DNA from: Proteobacteria bacterium HN_bin10
GTDB taxonomy: Bacteria; Pseudomonadota; Alphaproteobacteria; Caulobacterales; Aquidulcibacteraceae
Reading direction: 5' to 3'
Assembly (NCBI GenBank): GCA_002083515.1
Contig: LWDN01000044.1
Location: 6,960 to 61,932, forward strand
Length of the DNA stretch: 54,973 bases
A program made the translations under genes and the position numbers. Shown here in pieces: positions 32,566-41,749 of the stretch (position 1 is the stretch's first letter; each line of letters starts with the position of its first letter). The notes beneath the pieces are model-generated. The model was not told the origin of the DNA. It ran no database searches and saw only the letters and a list, made by a program, of their open reading frames with translations.

Positions 32566-33600
32566 ATGACCGACGCCGCCCCGCCCCAATACAAGGGCCC
32601 GCAACGCGTGTTTTCCGGCATGCAGCCGACTAACGGCTTGCATCTCGGCAATTATCTTGGCGCTTTGCAGAAGTTCGTGCGCCTTCAGGACCAGTTCGAA
32701 TGCATCTATTGCATCGTCGATCTGCACGCGATCACCGCCGAGCCCGATCCTAAGAACCTCGCCAACCGCTGCCGCGAGGTCGCCGCGGCCTACATCGCCG
32801 CCGGCGTCGATCCGAAGCGGTCGATCGTCTTCGTGCAATCGGCGGTGCGTGAGCACAGCGAGTTGGCGTGGATTTTCAACTGCGTCGCGCGCATGGGGTG
32901 GCTCGAGCGCATGACGCAGTTCAAGGACAAGGCCGGCAAGCACGCCGAACGTTCGTCGGTAGGTTTGTTCGACTATCCCGTGCTGCAGGCGGCCGACATC
33001 CTGCTCTACAAAGCGACGCACGTGCCGGTAGGCGAAGACCAGAAGCAGCACCTCGAACTGTCGCGCGACATCGCCCAGAAATTCAACAACGACTACGAAG
33101 CGCCCGCCTTCTTTCCGCTGCCGGAGCCGCTGATCCAGGGGCCCGGCGCGCGCATCATGAGTCTGCGCGATGGATCGAGGAAGATGTCGAAGTCCGATCC
33201 TTCGGACATGACCCGCATCAACATGACCGACGACGCCGACACGATCTTGCAGAAGATCAAGAAAGCGACCACCGATCCGTTGCCGGTTCCAGAAACGAAA
33301 GAGGGGCTGGCGGGCAGGCCGGAGGTGGAAAATCTCGTCGGCATCTTCGCCGCCGTCACCGAGCGGAGCGTCGCGGATGTGCTGAACGATTTCGCCGGCA
33401 AGGGCTTTGGCGTGTTCAAGCCGGCGCTGGCGGAGGCGCTCGCCGCCAAATTGGCGCCGATCGCGGCGGAGATGCGCCGGCTGAGCGCCGATCCGGGCGC
33501 CGTCGACGCCATTTTGAGCGACGGCGCCGCGCGGGCGCGCGCCATCGCACAGCCGATCATGGCCGACGTACGCGACGTGGTCGGCCTCTGGCGCGCTTGA
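32566..33600 (+). CDS. trpS: Tryptophanyl-tRNA synthetase
   Basis: Class I aminoacyl-tRNA synthetase charging tRNA-Trp. It has 344 residues. The HIGH-equivalent is PTNGLHLGNYLGAL and the KMSKS loop is SRKMSKSD. Further landmarks are VDLHAIT, LFDYPVLQAADILLY and VPVGEDQKQHLELSRDIA. GGAG lies upstream of the ATG. The 110-bp leader after murJ shows no attenuator-like Trp codon run or T-box. Confidence 0.97.
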   Translation: MTDAAPPQYKGPQRVFSGMQPTNGLHLGNYLGALQKFVRLQDQFECIYCIVDLHAITAEPDPKNLANRCREVAAAYIAAGVDPKRSIVFVQSAVREHSELAWIFNCVARMGWLERMTQFKDKAGKHAERSSVGLFDYPVLQAADILLYKATHVPVGEDQKQHLELSRDIAQKFNNDYEAPAFFPLPEPLIQGPGARIMSLRDGSRKMSKSDPSDMTRINMTDDADTILQKIKKATTDPLPVPETKEGLAGRPEVENLVGIFAAVTERSVADVLNDFAGKGFGVFKPALAEALAAKLAPIAAEMRRLSADPGAVDAILSDGAARARAIAQPIMADVRDVVGLWRA

Positions 33601-33632
33601 TGTACGGCCATGTTTGAGCGACCATCGCTGCG

Positions 33633-34178
33633 ATGACCGCGGACCTGCGCGCATTTTCCTGCTTGGTGATCGCCGATGAGAGCGAAGAGTTCCCGGACGC
33701 GCTGATCTATGCCGGCCTGCTCTGCCGCTACACCGGCTGGCGGTTGCTGATGCTGCGCGTGATTGAGCCGGCCGATCCCGCGCCCTGGGCCTCGATCACC
33801 GAAGAGATGCGCCGCCAGTCGCGCGATGCGGCGGAATCGCTGACCCAGCGTTTCGCCGCCGAGGCCTGGGCCGAGTGCGGGGTCACGGCCGAGCCGATCC
33901 TGCGCGAGGGCGATCTGAAGCCGGAATTGCGCAAGCTGCTGATCGAGGACACCTCGATCAAGCTGGTGGTGCTGGCCGCGGCCGCGCCGCCGAGCGGTCC
34001 CGGCGCGCTGGTCAGTCAGTTGGGCAAGAGCGGCGGGTTGTCGCCGCGGCCGGTGCCGGTGGTGGTGGTGCCGGGCGCGCTTTCTCGCGATGAGATACGC
34101 GCGCTGGCGCTGCCCATGGCGGCGGCGGTGTCCACCGAGACGCCGGAGGATGCGCCGCCCCGTTCAGACTCCGCTTGA
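33633..34178 (+). CDS. Universal stress protein (UspA-like) family protein
   Basis: Cytosolic protein of 181 residues with one Usp-like alpha/beta fold (about 8-150). The first strand and helix are FSCLVIADESEEFPDALIYAGLLCRYTGWRLLMLRVIEP. The end pattern SIKLVVLAAAAPPSGPGALVSQLGK...PVPVVVVPG corresponds to the ATP-loop region, though the classic G-x2-G-x9-G-(S/T) is not clean. It lies between trpS and nfuA on the same strand. Confidence 0.8.
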   Translation: MTADLRAFSCLVIADESEEFPDALIYAGLLCRYTGWRLLMLRVIEPADPAPWASITEEMRRQSRDAAESLTQRFAAEAWAECGVTAEPILREGDLKPELRKLLIEDTSIKLVVLAAAAPPSGPGALVSQLGKSGGLSPRPVPVVVVPGALSRDEIRALALPMAAAVSTETPEDAPPRSDSA

Positions 34179-34209
34179 CCCATCGGGTCTCAGCGCCCAC
34201 CTCACGCCC

Positions 34210-34788
34210 ATGTTCATTCAAACCGAAGCAACGCCCAATCCGCGAACGCTCAAGTTCCTGCCGGGCCGCGACGTCCTGGGACAGGGCAGCCGCGAGTTCG
34301 CGCACGCGCACGCGGCATCGGTTTCGCCTTTGGCGCTGGCCTTGTTCGCGGTTGAGGGCGTCGAGCGCGTCTATCTCGGCGGCGATTTCATCACGATCAC
34401 CAAGAGCGAGGCGATCGAATGGCCGCATTTGAAGCCGCACGTGCTGGCCGCGATCATGGATCACTTCACCTCAGGCCGCCCTGTCCTGGGCGCCGGTGGG
34501 GCTGACGAGCCGGCCGACGATGAGGCCGACATCGTCTACGAAGGCGAGGCGGCGGGGATCGTCAAAGAATTGAAAGAGCTGATCGAGGCGCGCGTGCGTC
34601 CCGCGGTGGCGCGGGATGGCGGCGACATCACCTTTCACTCGTGGGACCATGAAAACGGCATTGTGCGCCTGAACATGCGCGGCTCCTGCGCCGGCTGTCC
34701 GTCGTCGACGCTGACGCTAAAGCAAGGCATCGAAAACATGCTGCGTCACTATGTTCCCGAGGTGAACGCTGTGGAGCAGGTGGTGTGA
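34210..34788 (+). CDS. NfuA/NifU-like Fe-S cluster carrier
   Basis: Scaffold or carrier for [4Fe-4S] clusters, 192 residues. The N-terminal Nfu_N domain (MFIQTEATPNPRTLKFLPGRDVL, about 1-90) is the eukaryote/alphaproteobacteria-type Nfu head. The C-terminal NifU domain carries the cluster-binding CAGC (C160, C163) within MRGSCAGCPSSTLTLKQGIENMLRHYVPEV. The ATG at 34210 matches family starts; the longer frame is an extension. It lies next to tsaB, consistent with Fe-S-dependent tRNA modification (miaB) nearby. Confidence 0.94.
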   Translation: MFIQTEATPNPRTLKFLPGRDVLGQGSREFAHAHAASVSPLALALFAVEGVERVYLGGDFITITKSEAIEWPHLKPHVLAAIMDHFTSGRPVLGAGGADEPADDEADIVYEGEAAGIVKELKELIEARVRPAVARDGGDITFHSWDHENGIVRLNMRGSCAGCPSSTLTLKQGIENMLRHYVPEVNAVEQVV

Positions 34789-34798
34789 GCGCGATCCG

Positions 34799-35386
34799 AT
34801 GATCGTGCTCGGAATCGATACCTCGCAGGACGCCTGTTCGGTAGCCATTGTCAGCGATGGTAAAACGCTGGCGCGTCTCCATGAACCGATGACTCGCGGT
34901 CAAGCCGAGCGGCTGGCGCCGATGGTGCGCGAGGCCGCGCAGCAGGCGGGCTCCCCGCTGGCGCAACTTGATCGCATCGCGGTCACCACCGGTCCGGGCT
35001 CGTTCACTGGCGTGCGCGTGGGGCTCTCCTTCGCCCGCGCGCTTGCGCTCGCCCTTGGCAAGCCCTGCCTCGGCATATCGTCGCTTGAGTCGCTGGCGCT
35101 GGGAGATGGTGAAGACGGGCTGCGTGCGGCGCTGATCGAGACGCCGGGGGCGAGCTACTTTGCGCTCTACGAAAATGGCGCTGCGCTCATCGCGCCGCGC
35201 AGCGTTCAGCGCGGTGAACATGCGAGGCTGATTCCGGACGGTGCGCGCCTAATCGGGCCGGGCATTGTCATCGACACGCAAGCTTTGGCGCGCCGCGCCG
35301 CGCGTCTCGATCCCGCGCGCTATCCGCCGGATCCGACCTATCTCCGTGCGCCGCACGTCACGCTGCCGAAACCGGCGCATGATTGA
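34799..35386 (+). CDS. tsaB: TsaB, tRNA t6A biosynthesis
   Basis: Partner of TsaD and TsaE in threonylcarbamoyl-adenosine (t6A37) formation. It has 195 residues with an ASKHA fold: MIVLGIDTSQDACSVAI, then TTGPGSFTGVRVGLSFARALALALG, and LIETPGASYFALYENG. It is slightly short at the C-terminus compared with E. coli TsaB (231). It overlaps rimI by 8 bp. Confidence 0.93.
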   Translation: MIVLGIDTSQDACSVAIVSDGKTLARLHEPMTRGQAERLAPMVREAAQQAGSPLAQLDRIAVTTGPGSFTGVRVGLSFARALALALGKPCLGISSLESLALGDGEDGLRAALIETPGASYFALYENGAALIAPRSVQRGEHARLIPDGARLIGPGIVIDTQALARRAARLDPARYPPDPTYLRAPHVTLPKPAHD

Positions 35387-35825
35387 AGCGGCGTCACCCG
35401 GGGCCGCTACACTGCTGGCGCAGCTGCACGCGCGGGCGTTCGAGAAACCATGGACCGAGGTCGAGATCGCCAAGCTGATGGAAAATCCGACAGTGTTCGC
35501 CTTCATCCATGGCGATGGCGCGGAGGCTCAAGGCTTCGTCATGGGGTGGGCCGCCGGCGGCGACGCCGAGGTGCTCACTGTAGCCGTCGCGCCGGAGGCG
35601 CGTCGCAAAGGCTTCGGCGCCGCTCTGGTGACGGCGGTAGGCGTCGCTGCGCACGCGAGGGGTGCAGCCACCATCCACCTCGAAGTGGCGGAGGACAATT
35701 TCGCCGCGCGCGCCCTCTACGCCAAGCTCGGCTACGCGGAGTCCGGGCGTCGCCGCGCCTATTATGCGGGTGTAGGCGGCGCGGTTGACGCTATTGTCAT
35801 GCGTTGCGCGCTGCCGAGGCCATGA
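35379..35825 (+). CDS. rimI: RimI-like GNAT N-acetyltransferase
   Basis: Probable N-alpha-acetyltransferase of ribosomal protein S18. It has 148 residues with a complete GNAT core: LTVAVAPEARRKGFGAALVTAVGVAA (acetyl-CoA loop R/KxxGxG/A), LEVAEDNFAARALYAKLGYAESGRRRAYY. The ATG at 35379 overlaps the tsaB stop. The tsaB-rimI neighbourhood is conserved widely in bacteria. Confidence 0.9.
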   Translation: MIEAASPGAATLLAQLHARAFEKPWTEVEIAKLMENPTVFAFIHGDGAEAQGFVMGWAAGGDAEVLTVAVAPEARRKGFGAALVTAVGVAAHARGAATIHLEVAEDNFAARALYAKLGYAESGRRRAYYAGVGGAVDAIVMRCALPRP

Positions 35826-35877
35826 TCCGCTCCGGGCGAGGTGGACATGCGGCGGTGCGAAAGGGTATTTGAGCGCC

Positions 35878-36306
35878 ATGGATCGCATCGAAAAACTCTG
35901 CGTCGAGAAGGGCATGCGCATGACCGAACAGCGCCGCGTCATCGCGCGCGTTGTGTCGACCAGCCAAGACCACCCCGACGTGGAGGAGTTGCATCGCCGC
36001 GCCGCGGCGATCGATCCCGGCATCTCAATCGCGACGGTCTATCGTACCGTTCGACTGTTCGAGGAATCCGGCATCCTTGAGCGGCACGATTTCCGTGACG
36101 GCCGCTCCCGCTATGAAGAAGTGCCCGATCAGCATCACGATCATCTGATCGACATGAAGACCGGCAAGGTGATCGAGTTCGTCGATCCCGAGATCGAACG
36201 ACTGCAGCACGAGATCGCGCGGCGCCTCGGGTACAAATTGGTGGACCACCGCCTGGAACTCTACGGCGTGCCGGCGGACGACAAGGCCAAGGCGGCGAAG
36301 AAATAA
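35878..36306 (+). CDS. fur: Fur-family metal-responsive regulator (Fur/Mur type)
   Basis: DNA-binding metalloregulator of 142 residues. The winged helix contains GMRMTEQRRVIARVVSTSQDHPDVEELHRRA and SIATVYRTVRLFEESGILERH. The metal site is HHDHLIDMKTGKVIEFVDPEIE (H86-H89). The CxxC of E. coli Fur's structural zinc site is missing (DMKTG instead of a Cys-containing turn), as in alphaproteobacterial Fur/Mur proteins. Whether it senses iron or manganese cannot be told. The ATG at 35878 matches family starts. It lies directly upstream of miaB. Confidence 0.92.
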   Translation: MDRIEKLCVEKGMRMTEQRRVIARVVSTSQDHPDVEELHRRAAAIDPGISIATVYRTVRLFEESGILERHDFRDGRSRYEEVPDQHHDHLIDMKTGKVIEFVDPEIERLQHEIARRLGYKLVDHRLELYGVPADDKAKAAKK

Positions 36307-36307
36307 C

Positions 36308-37648
36308 ATGTCCGACGCCCGCCCGCCCAAGCGTCTCTTCATCGGGACTTATGGCTGCCAGATGAACGTCTACGATTCCGAGCGCATGCGCGATGTGCTG
36401 ACGCCGCTCGGCTATGCGATGACGGAGCGGCCGGACGATGCCGATCTGGTTGTGCTCAACACCTGCCACATCCGCGAGAAAGCGACGGAAAAAGTCTATT
36501 CCGAAATCGGGCGCTTGCGTGCTCACAAGGAGCGCCGCCGCGACGCGGGCAGGGACATGACCATTGTCGTCGCCGGATGCGTCGCGCAGGCCGAGGGCGA
36601 GGAGATCATCGCCCGCGCGCCTGCGGTCGATCTCGTCGTCGGTCCGCAGGCGTATCACAAGCTGCCGGAGCTGATCGCGCGCGCCGCCCGCAAGAACGGC
36701 GAGCGCCTCGCCGCCGAGTTCACGGCGCAGGAGAAATTCGATGCGCTGCCGGCGCGCGCGCCCGATGGCGTCACCGCGTTTCTCTCGATCCAGGAAGGTT
36801 GCGACAAGTTCTGCACTTTCTGCGTCGTGCCCTATACGCGCGGCGCGGAATATTCTCGTCCGCTTGGCGACGTCGTCGCCGAGGCGCGCGCGCTGGCCGA
36901 TCGCGGCGTGAAGGAGATCACGCTGCTCGGCCAGAACGTCAACGCCTATCATGGCGGCGCTTCGTTCGCCGAATTGCTCTCAGCGATTGCCGACATCGAT
37001 GGCGTGTTGCGGATTCGCTATACGACTTCGCATCCTATCGAGATGACGGACGAACTGATCGCGCTTCACGGCAGCGAGCCCAAGCTGATGCCGTATCTGC
37101 ATTTGCCGGTGCAGTCGGGCTCGGCCCGCATTCTCAAAGCCATGAACCGCAAGCACGATAGCGCCTTCTATCGCGATATCGTCAGCCGGCTGCGCGCTGC
37201 GCGACCGGACATCGCCCTGTCGACGGATTTCATCGTCGGCTTCCCTGGTGAGACCGAAAAGGAATTCGAAGCGACGCTGCAATTGACGCACGATGTCGGC
37301 TTCGCCTCGGCCTATTCCTTCAAGTACTCACCGCGTCCGGGAACGCCGGCGGCGGCCATGGCCGGGCAGGTGAGCGAGGAAGCAAAGGCAGATCGCCTGG
37401 CGCGCTTGCAGGCGCTGCTCGGCGAACAGCAGCGCGCGTTCAACGCATCTCAGATCGGCCGCGTCTTGCCGGTGCTGGTCACCGGCGATGGGCGCAAGGC
37501 TGGGCAGAAGCACGGCCGCTCGCCCTATCTGCAGGCGGTGCATTTCGAGGATGCGACAGCACGGAGCGGTGAAGTGGCGATGGTTCGCATCAACGGCGCA
37601 TCGCAAAATTCGCTCTCGGGCGAAATGGCTGCGTTGGCGCACGCATGA
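36308..37648 (+). CDS. miaB: MiaB, tRNA-2-methylthio-N6-dimethylallyladenosine synthase
   Basis: Radical SAM methylthiotransferase modifying A37 of tRNAs. It has 446 residues. The N-terminal auxiliary cluster Cys residues lie in GTYGCQMN, NTCHIREKA and AGCVAQAEG. The radical SAM motif CDKFCTFC follows, then the VPYTRG segment, HLPVQSGSARILKAMNRKH, DFIVGFPGETEKEF and a C-terminal TRAM domain (VLVTGDGRKAGQKHGRSPY). The ATG is 1 nt after the fur stop. Its end overlaps phoH by ATGA. Confidence 0.97.
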   Translation: MSDARPPKRLFIGTYGCQMNVYDSERMRDVLTPLGYAMTERPDDADLVVLNTCHIREKATEKVYSEIGRLRAHKERRRDAGRDMTIVVAGCVAQAEGEEIIARAPAVDLVVGPQAYHKLPELIARAARKNGERLAAEFTAQEKFDALPARAPDGVTAFLSIQEGCDKFCTFCVVPYTRGAEYSRPLGDVVAEARALADRGVKEITLLGQNVNAYHGGASFAELLSAIADIDGVLRIRYTTSHPIEMTDELIALHGSEPKLMPYLHLPVQSGSARILKAMNRKHDSAFYRDIVSRLRAARPDIALSTDFIVGFPGETEKEFEATLQLTHDVGFASAYSFKYSPRPGTPAAAMAGQVSEEAKADRLARLQALLGEQQRAFNASQIGRVLPVLVTGDGRKAGQKHGRSPYLQAVHFEDATARSGEVAMVRINGASQNSLSGEMAALAHA

Positions 37649-38640
37649 GCGAGCGCACGCAAGTCTTCACGCTTGGCGAGGCGGCGCAAGCTGTGTTCGG
37701 CCCGTTGCATCGCCACGTCGCGCAAATCCAAGAAGCGTTCCGCGATCCGGGCGCGCCGCGCGGCGCACCCGCCTATCGCCTTACTCTCGACGTTCAGGGC
37801 GACAAAATCACGGCGCGCGCCTCGGGCGCGTCGGCGGAGGCGGATCTTGCGCGCGCACAGCGGATCATCGAGGCTTTGTCCGATCTCGCGCGTCGCAAGG
37901 GTCGCGTGCGTGAGGGCGAAGTGCTGGCCGCGATCTCGTTCTCGGAAGGGCAGACCGATACGCCGGGCCCGATGCACTTGCCGCAGCTGGGCGGCTTGGT
38001 CCTGCGCACGCCACGCCAGGTTCATTATGTCGAAGCGCTGCGCGACGAGAACATAGACCTCATCTTCGGGGTTGGGCCCGCCGGTACGGGCAAGACCTTT
38101 CTCGCTGTCGCCGCCGCGGTTGAAGCGCTGAAACAGGAGCGAGTCGATCGCATCATCGTCACCCGGCCGGCGGTGGAGGCCGGAGAGAAGCTTGGATACC
38201 TGCCTGGCGATCTGGCCGAGAAGGTCGATCCCTATTTGCAGCCGATCTGGGATGCGTTCCGAAGCCAGATGTCGGAGAACGATCTCAAGGCGCGCCGCGA
38301 GCGCCGTCAGATCGAAGTGGCGCCGGTGGCGTTTATGCGCGGCCGCACGCTGTCGAACGCGTTTGTCATTGCCGATGAAGCGCAGAACGCCACCATCCTG
38401 CAGATGAAGATGGTGCTGACGCGCTTAGGCGAAGGATCGCGCATGGTGGTGACGGGCGACCCATCGCAAATCGATCTGGTGCGCCCGGACCAATCCGGAT
38501 TGGCGCACGCGATTTCGATTCTCGAGAGCGTGCCGGGCGTCGAAGTGATCCGCTTTGCCGCGCAAGACGTCGTGCGTCACAAGCTCGTTGCACACATCGT
38601 CGAAGCCTATCACCGCGATGAAGGGGCGCGCGGTGGCTGA
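37645..38640 (+). CDS. PhoH-like ATPase (YbeZ type)
   Basis: P-loop ATPase of 331 residues that partners YbeY in rRNA metabolism. An N-terminal KH-like region precedes the ATPase. Walker A is GPAGTGKTFLA. Conserved segments are IIVTRPAVEAGEKLGYLPGDLAEKVDPYLQPIWDA, the Walker B-type NAFVIADEAQNAT and VVTGDPSQIDL. It overlaps miaB upstream and ybeY downstream, so it belongs to one translational unit. Confidence 0.94.
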   Translation: MSERTQVFTLGEAAQAVFGPLHRHVAQIQEAFRDPGAPRGAPAYRLTLDVQGDKITARASGASAEADLARAQRIIEALSDLARRKGRVREGEVLAAISFSEGQTDTPGPMHLPQLGGLVLRTPRQVHYVEALRDENIDLIFGVGPAGTGKTFLAVAAAVEALKQERVDRIIVTRPAVEAGEKLGYLPGDLAEKVDPYLQPIWDAFRSQMSENDLKARRERRQIEVAPVAFMRGRTLSNAFVIADEAQNATILQMKMVLTRLGEGSRMVVTGDPSQIDLVRPDQSGLAHAISILESVPGVEVIRFAAQDVVRHKLVAHIVEAYHRDEGARGG

Positions 38641-39079
38641 GTTGAGCGTGGATGTGTTGGTCCAATCGGCGCTCTGGCGCGGGCACGAGGATATCGTGTC
38701 CAAGGCTCTCGCCGCCGCGGCGGCCGCCGAGGCGAAGTCGGGCGAGGTCTCGCTGCTGTTGGGCGACGATGCTTCGGTGGCGGAATTGAACCGGCAATTT
38801 CGCGGCAAGGCCGGTCCGACCAACGTGCTTTCGTTTCCGCCGGGGCCGGGCCAGGCGCCGCCAGGCTTTCTCGGCGACATCGCGTTGGCGGCGGAAACCA
38901 TTGTCGACCAAGCGAATTTTCAGGGAAAAAGGTTCGAGCACCATGCCGCGCACTTGGCGGTGCACGGATTTCTGCACCTGATAGGATACGATCACGAGAA
39001 TCCGGCCGACGCCGAAGCGATGGAAGCGCGGGAACGCGCCATTCTGGCTTCGTTGGGCATAGAAGATCCCTACGCGTGA
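38633..39079 (+). CDS. ybeY: YbeY endoribonuclease/rRNA maturation factor
   Basis: Zinc-dependent endoribonuclease for 16S 3'-end maturation and ribosome quality control. It has 148 residues. The metal site is HLAVHGFLHLIGYDHE (H-G-x-L-H-L-x-G-Y-D-H), with TNVLSFP upstream. I chose the GTG at 38633 because AAGGGG lies exactly 6 nt before it; the ATG at 38618 has no ribosome site. It overlaps phoH by 8 nt. Confidence 0.93.
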   Translation: MAELSVDVLVQSALWRGHEDIVSKALAAAAAAEAKSGEVSLLLGDDASVAELNRQFRGKAGPTNVLSFPPGPGQAPPGFLGDIALAAETIVDQANFQGKRFEHHAAHLAVHGFLHLIGYDHENPADAEAMEARERAILASLGIEDPYA

Positions 39080-39109
39080 CGCCGTCTCTGGAGTGCGACA
39101 CAGACCCTC

Positions 39110-40039
39110 ATGGTTGAGACCATAAACGAACCCGCCGATCCGCCATCGCGAAGGCGCGCGGGCCTGCTTCAGCGCCTCTCACGCATCTTCGCGCGCGAGA
39201 AGCTCGGGTCCGCCGAAGCCGTAGAAGAAGCGCTGCGTGAGCGCGAACAGAACGGCGGCGCGATGGAACTCGCGCACAAGGACATGATCCTGCGCGCCGC
39301 GCACTTCGATCAGCTCAGGGTGGCCGACGTCATGCGCCCGCGCGCCGAGATCGTCGCCATCGAAGCGTCGGCGACGTTGGGCGAAGCCGCGCGCGCCTTC
39401 TCCGAGAGCCAGCACTCGCGGCTGCCGATCTATGGCGAGACGCTCGACGATCCGCAGGGCTTCATCCATGTGCGCGATGTGCTGGCGCTGCTGGCGCCGG
39501 ACGAGCAGGGCGTGGCGAACGCGAAGTATTCCGATCGTTCCTTGCCGCGCATCCGCCGCGAGATTTTGTTCGTGCCGCAGTCGATGACCCTGGCGCGCCT
39601 CTTCCTTCGCATGCAGTCGAGCCGCATCCATCTGGCGCTGGTCGTCGATGAATATGGCGGCACCGATGGCTTGGTCTCTATGGAGGATCTGGTCGAGCAG
39701 ATCGTCGGCGCCATCGATGACGAACACGACATTGAGTCTGCCTTGGTGATCGAGCGGCCCAACGGCGCCTTCGAGGCGGACGGGCGCGCCTCGATTGCCG
39801 AACTGGAAGAGAAGCTGGGTGTCAGCCTGGCGTTGCCGGACCACGAGGGCGAGTTCGACACCGCCGCCGGGCTTGCGGCGGCGCTGGCGGCGCGATTGCC
39901 CCAGCGCGGCGAGATTCTCCGCCACCCGGCCGGCTTCGACGTCGAGATCGTCGACGCCGATCCGCGACGGGTGAAGCGCTTGCGGATCAAGGCGGGCGGC
40001 CAGGCGCCCGGCAAGACTGCCGCACCGCAGAATTTTTGA
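39110..40039 (+). CDS. CorC/TlyC-type CBS-domain protein
   Basis: Protein of 309 residues. Two CBS domains (about 65-190) begin LRVADVMRPRAEIVAIEASATLGEAARAFSESQHSRLPIYGET, with LALVVDEYGGTDGLVSMEDLVEQIVGAIDDEHD. A CorC_HlyC domain (about 215-295) follows. No TM segments are present, so it is the short cytosolic form. E. coli CorC relates to Mg2+/Co2+ efflux. The ybeY-corC-lnt order is conserved in proteobacteria. Confidence 0.92.
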   Translation: MVETINEPADPPSRRRAGLLQRLSRIFAREKLGSAEAVEEALREREQNGGAMELAHKDMILRAAHFDQLRVADVMRPRAEIVAIEASATLGEAARAFSESQHSRLPIYGETLDDPQGFIHVRDVLALLAPDEQGVANAKYSDRSLPRIRREILFVPQSMTLARLFLRMQSSRIHLALVVDEYGGTDGLVSMEDLVEQIVGAIDDEHDIESALVIERPNGAFEADGRASIAELEEKLGVSLALPDHEGEFDTAAGLAAALAARLPQRGEILRHPAGFDVEIVDADPRRVKRLRIKAGGQAPGKTAAPQNF

Positions 40040-40120
40040 CCCTCGCTTTGCGTTCTTGCGTGTTGACCTCGCCCTTCCGGCGCGCTCCAACCTTGATCGC
40101 GGCGAAAGGGAGTTCCTGCA

Positions 40121-41749
40121 TTGAACGTCGGCGACGCTAGCGCCTCGCGCTCGCGCATTCAGCTCTGGTTTGCCGCACGCTCGCCCTGGCAGCGGCGCGG
40201 GCTGGCGGTATTGGCCGGCGCGGCGGCGACGCTGGCGCACGCGCCGTTTCAATTCACCCTAGCGTTTGTCGCTGCCGCGGTCGTGCTGGTCTGGCTGCTC
40301 GACGTGTCGGCAACGAAGGAGCGCCGGCTGCGCTCCGCGTTCGCAACCGCTTGGTGCTTCGGTTTCGGTCACCTGGCCACCGGTCTTTATTGGGTGGCGG
40401 CGGCGTTCAACGTCGACAGCAGCGCCTGGGGCCCGATCTGGGGCGTGCCCTCAACCCTGGCGTTGGCGGCGGGCCTCGCGCTGTTCTTCGGCGTCGGCGG
40501 CGTGCTGGCGATGCTGCTGTGGACCAACGATGCGCGGCGCATCGCGGCATTCGCCATCGGATTCTTCGTATCCGAATGGCTGCGCGGGCATGTGTTGACG
40601 GGCTTTCCATGGTTGTTGCCCGGTTACGTGTGGACGCCCGGCGGACCGATTTCACAGCTGGCGTCGATCGCGGGCATCTATGGCGTGACGCTGTTGACCC
40701 TGTTGGCGACGGCGGCGCCAGCCGCCATCGCCGATGGCGGGCAGAGCGCGGGACCCAGATTTGCGCCGGCGCTCGTCGCCGCGCTGCTGGTTGGCATGGG
40801 CTGGGGCTGGGGCGCGCAGCGTATCGCCGGCGCCGTCGCCGATCAGCCCGGCGCATTGCCTGTGGTGCGTGTCGCGGACTCAGGCCTTGGCCAGGCCGAG
40901 AAATGGCAGACACGGCCCGATCAGGAATGGCGGGTGCTGCAGCGCTATCTCGAAGCCAGCGGCGCGCCCAGCGACGACAACGCGTCGACCATTCTGATCT
41001 GGCCGGAGGGCGCCATTCCGGTGGTCAACTTCTTCATGCTCGAAAACCCGGACTTCATGGCCGCGCTTGGCCGCGGTCTCGGCGACCGTGCGTTGATCAC
41101 TGGGCTCACCCGCCGGGAAATGCAGCCGGAGGGGCTCGCTTATTTCAACTCGGCCGCGGTGATCGACGGCGTCAACAGCGAGCCGCGTCTCAGCCAAACC
41201 TACGACAAGCACCATCTTGTGCCGTTCGGCGAGTACATTCCGTTCTGGTCGTTGGTCAGCAATTTCAACATAGCGCCATTGCAACGCATCGGTGCTGGCT
41301 TTGAAGCCGGCGAGGCGCCATCGCGCCTGGTGGTCCCCGGCGCGCCCGAGGCCGTGGTTTTGATCTGCTATGAAGCTATTTTTCCGGGTATGGTTCCCCG
41401 TGGCGAGGGCCGTCCGGGCTGGATCGCCATGGTGACGAACGACGCCTGGTTTGGCGGCGGTTCCGGCCCATACCAGCACTATGCCATGGCCCGCTATCGC
41501 GCGATCGAGGAGGGGCTGCCGATGGCGCGCGCAGCGTCGGGAGGCATCTCCGCGATCGTTGACGCCTACGGACAGGAAGTGGCTTCGACCAGCGAAGGGG
41601 CGCTCTACGCCGAGGCGCAGCTTCCTTCGGCCCTCGCCGAAACACCTTGGGCTCGCTGGGGTGCGCTGATCTTGCTAGGATTGTTGGCGACGGTGCTGGG
41701 ATTGCGGCTGGCGCCTTCCGGGAACAGGCCTGGAGGCCAGGCGTCATGA
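40121..41749 (+). CDS. lnt: Apolipoprotein N-acyltransferase Lnt
   Basis: Last step of lipoprotein maturation in the inner membrane. It has 542 residues: N-terminal TM helices (to about 200) and a periplasmic nitrilase-like domain. The catalytic triad is Glu in IWPEGAIP, Lys in YDKHHLVPFGEYIP and Cys in VLICYEAIFP. A final TM helix lies near residue 520. The start is TTG at 40121, preceded by AAAGGGAG with about 8-9 nt spacing. No ATG is available before the conserved TM region. It overlaps the next gene by ATGA. Confidence 0.94.
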   Translation: MNVGDASASRSRIQLWFAARSPWQRRGLAVLAGAAATLAHAPFQFTLAFVAAAVVLVWLLDVSATKERRLRSAFATAWCFGFGHLATGLYWVAAAFNVDSSAWGPIWGVPSTLALAAGLALFFGVGGVLAMLLWTNDARRIAAFAIGFFVSEWLRGHVLTGFPWLLPGYVWTPGGPISQLASIAGIYGVTLLTLLATAAPAAIADGGQSAGPRFAPALVAALLVGMGWGWGAQRIAGAVADQPGALPVVRVADSGLGQAEKWQTRPDQEWRVLQRYLEASGAPSDDNASTILIWPEGAIPVVNFFMLENPDFMAALGRGLGDRALITGLTRREMQPEGLAYFNSAAVIDGVNSEPRLSQTYDKHHLVPFGEYIPFWSLVSNFNIAPLQRIGAGFEAGEAPSRLVVPGAPEAVVLICYEAIFPGMVPRGEGRPGWIAMVTNDAWFGGGSGPYQHYAMARYRAIEEGLPMARAASGGISAIVDAYGQEVASTSEGALYAEAQLPSALAETPWARWGALILLGLLATVLGLRLAPSGNRPGGQAS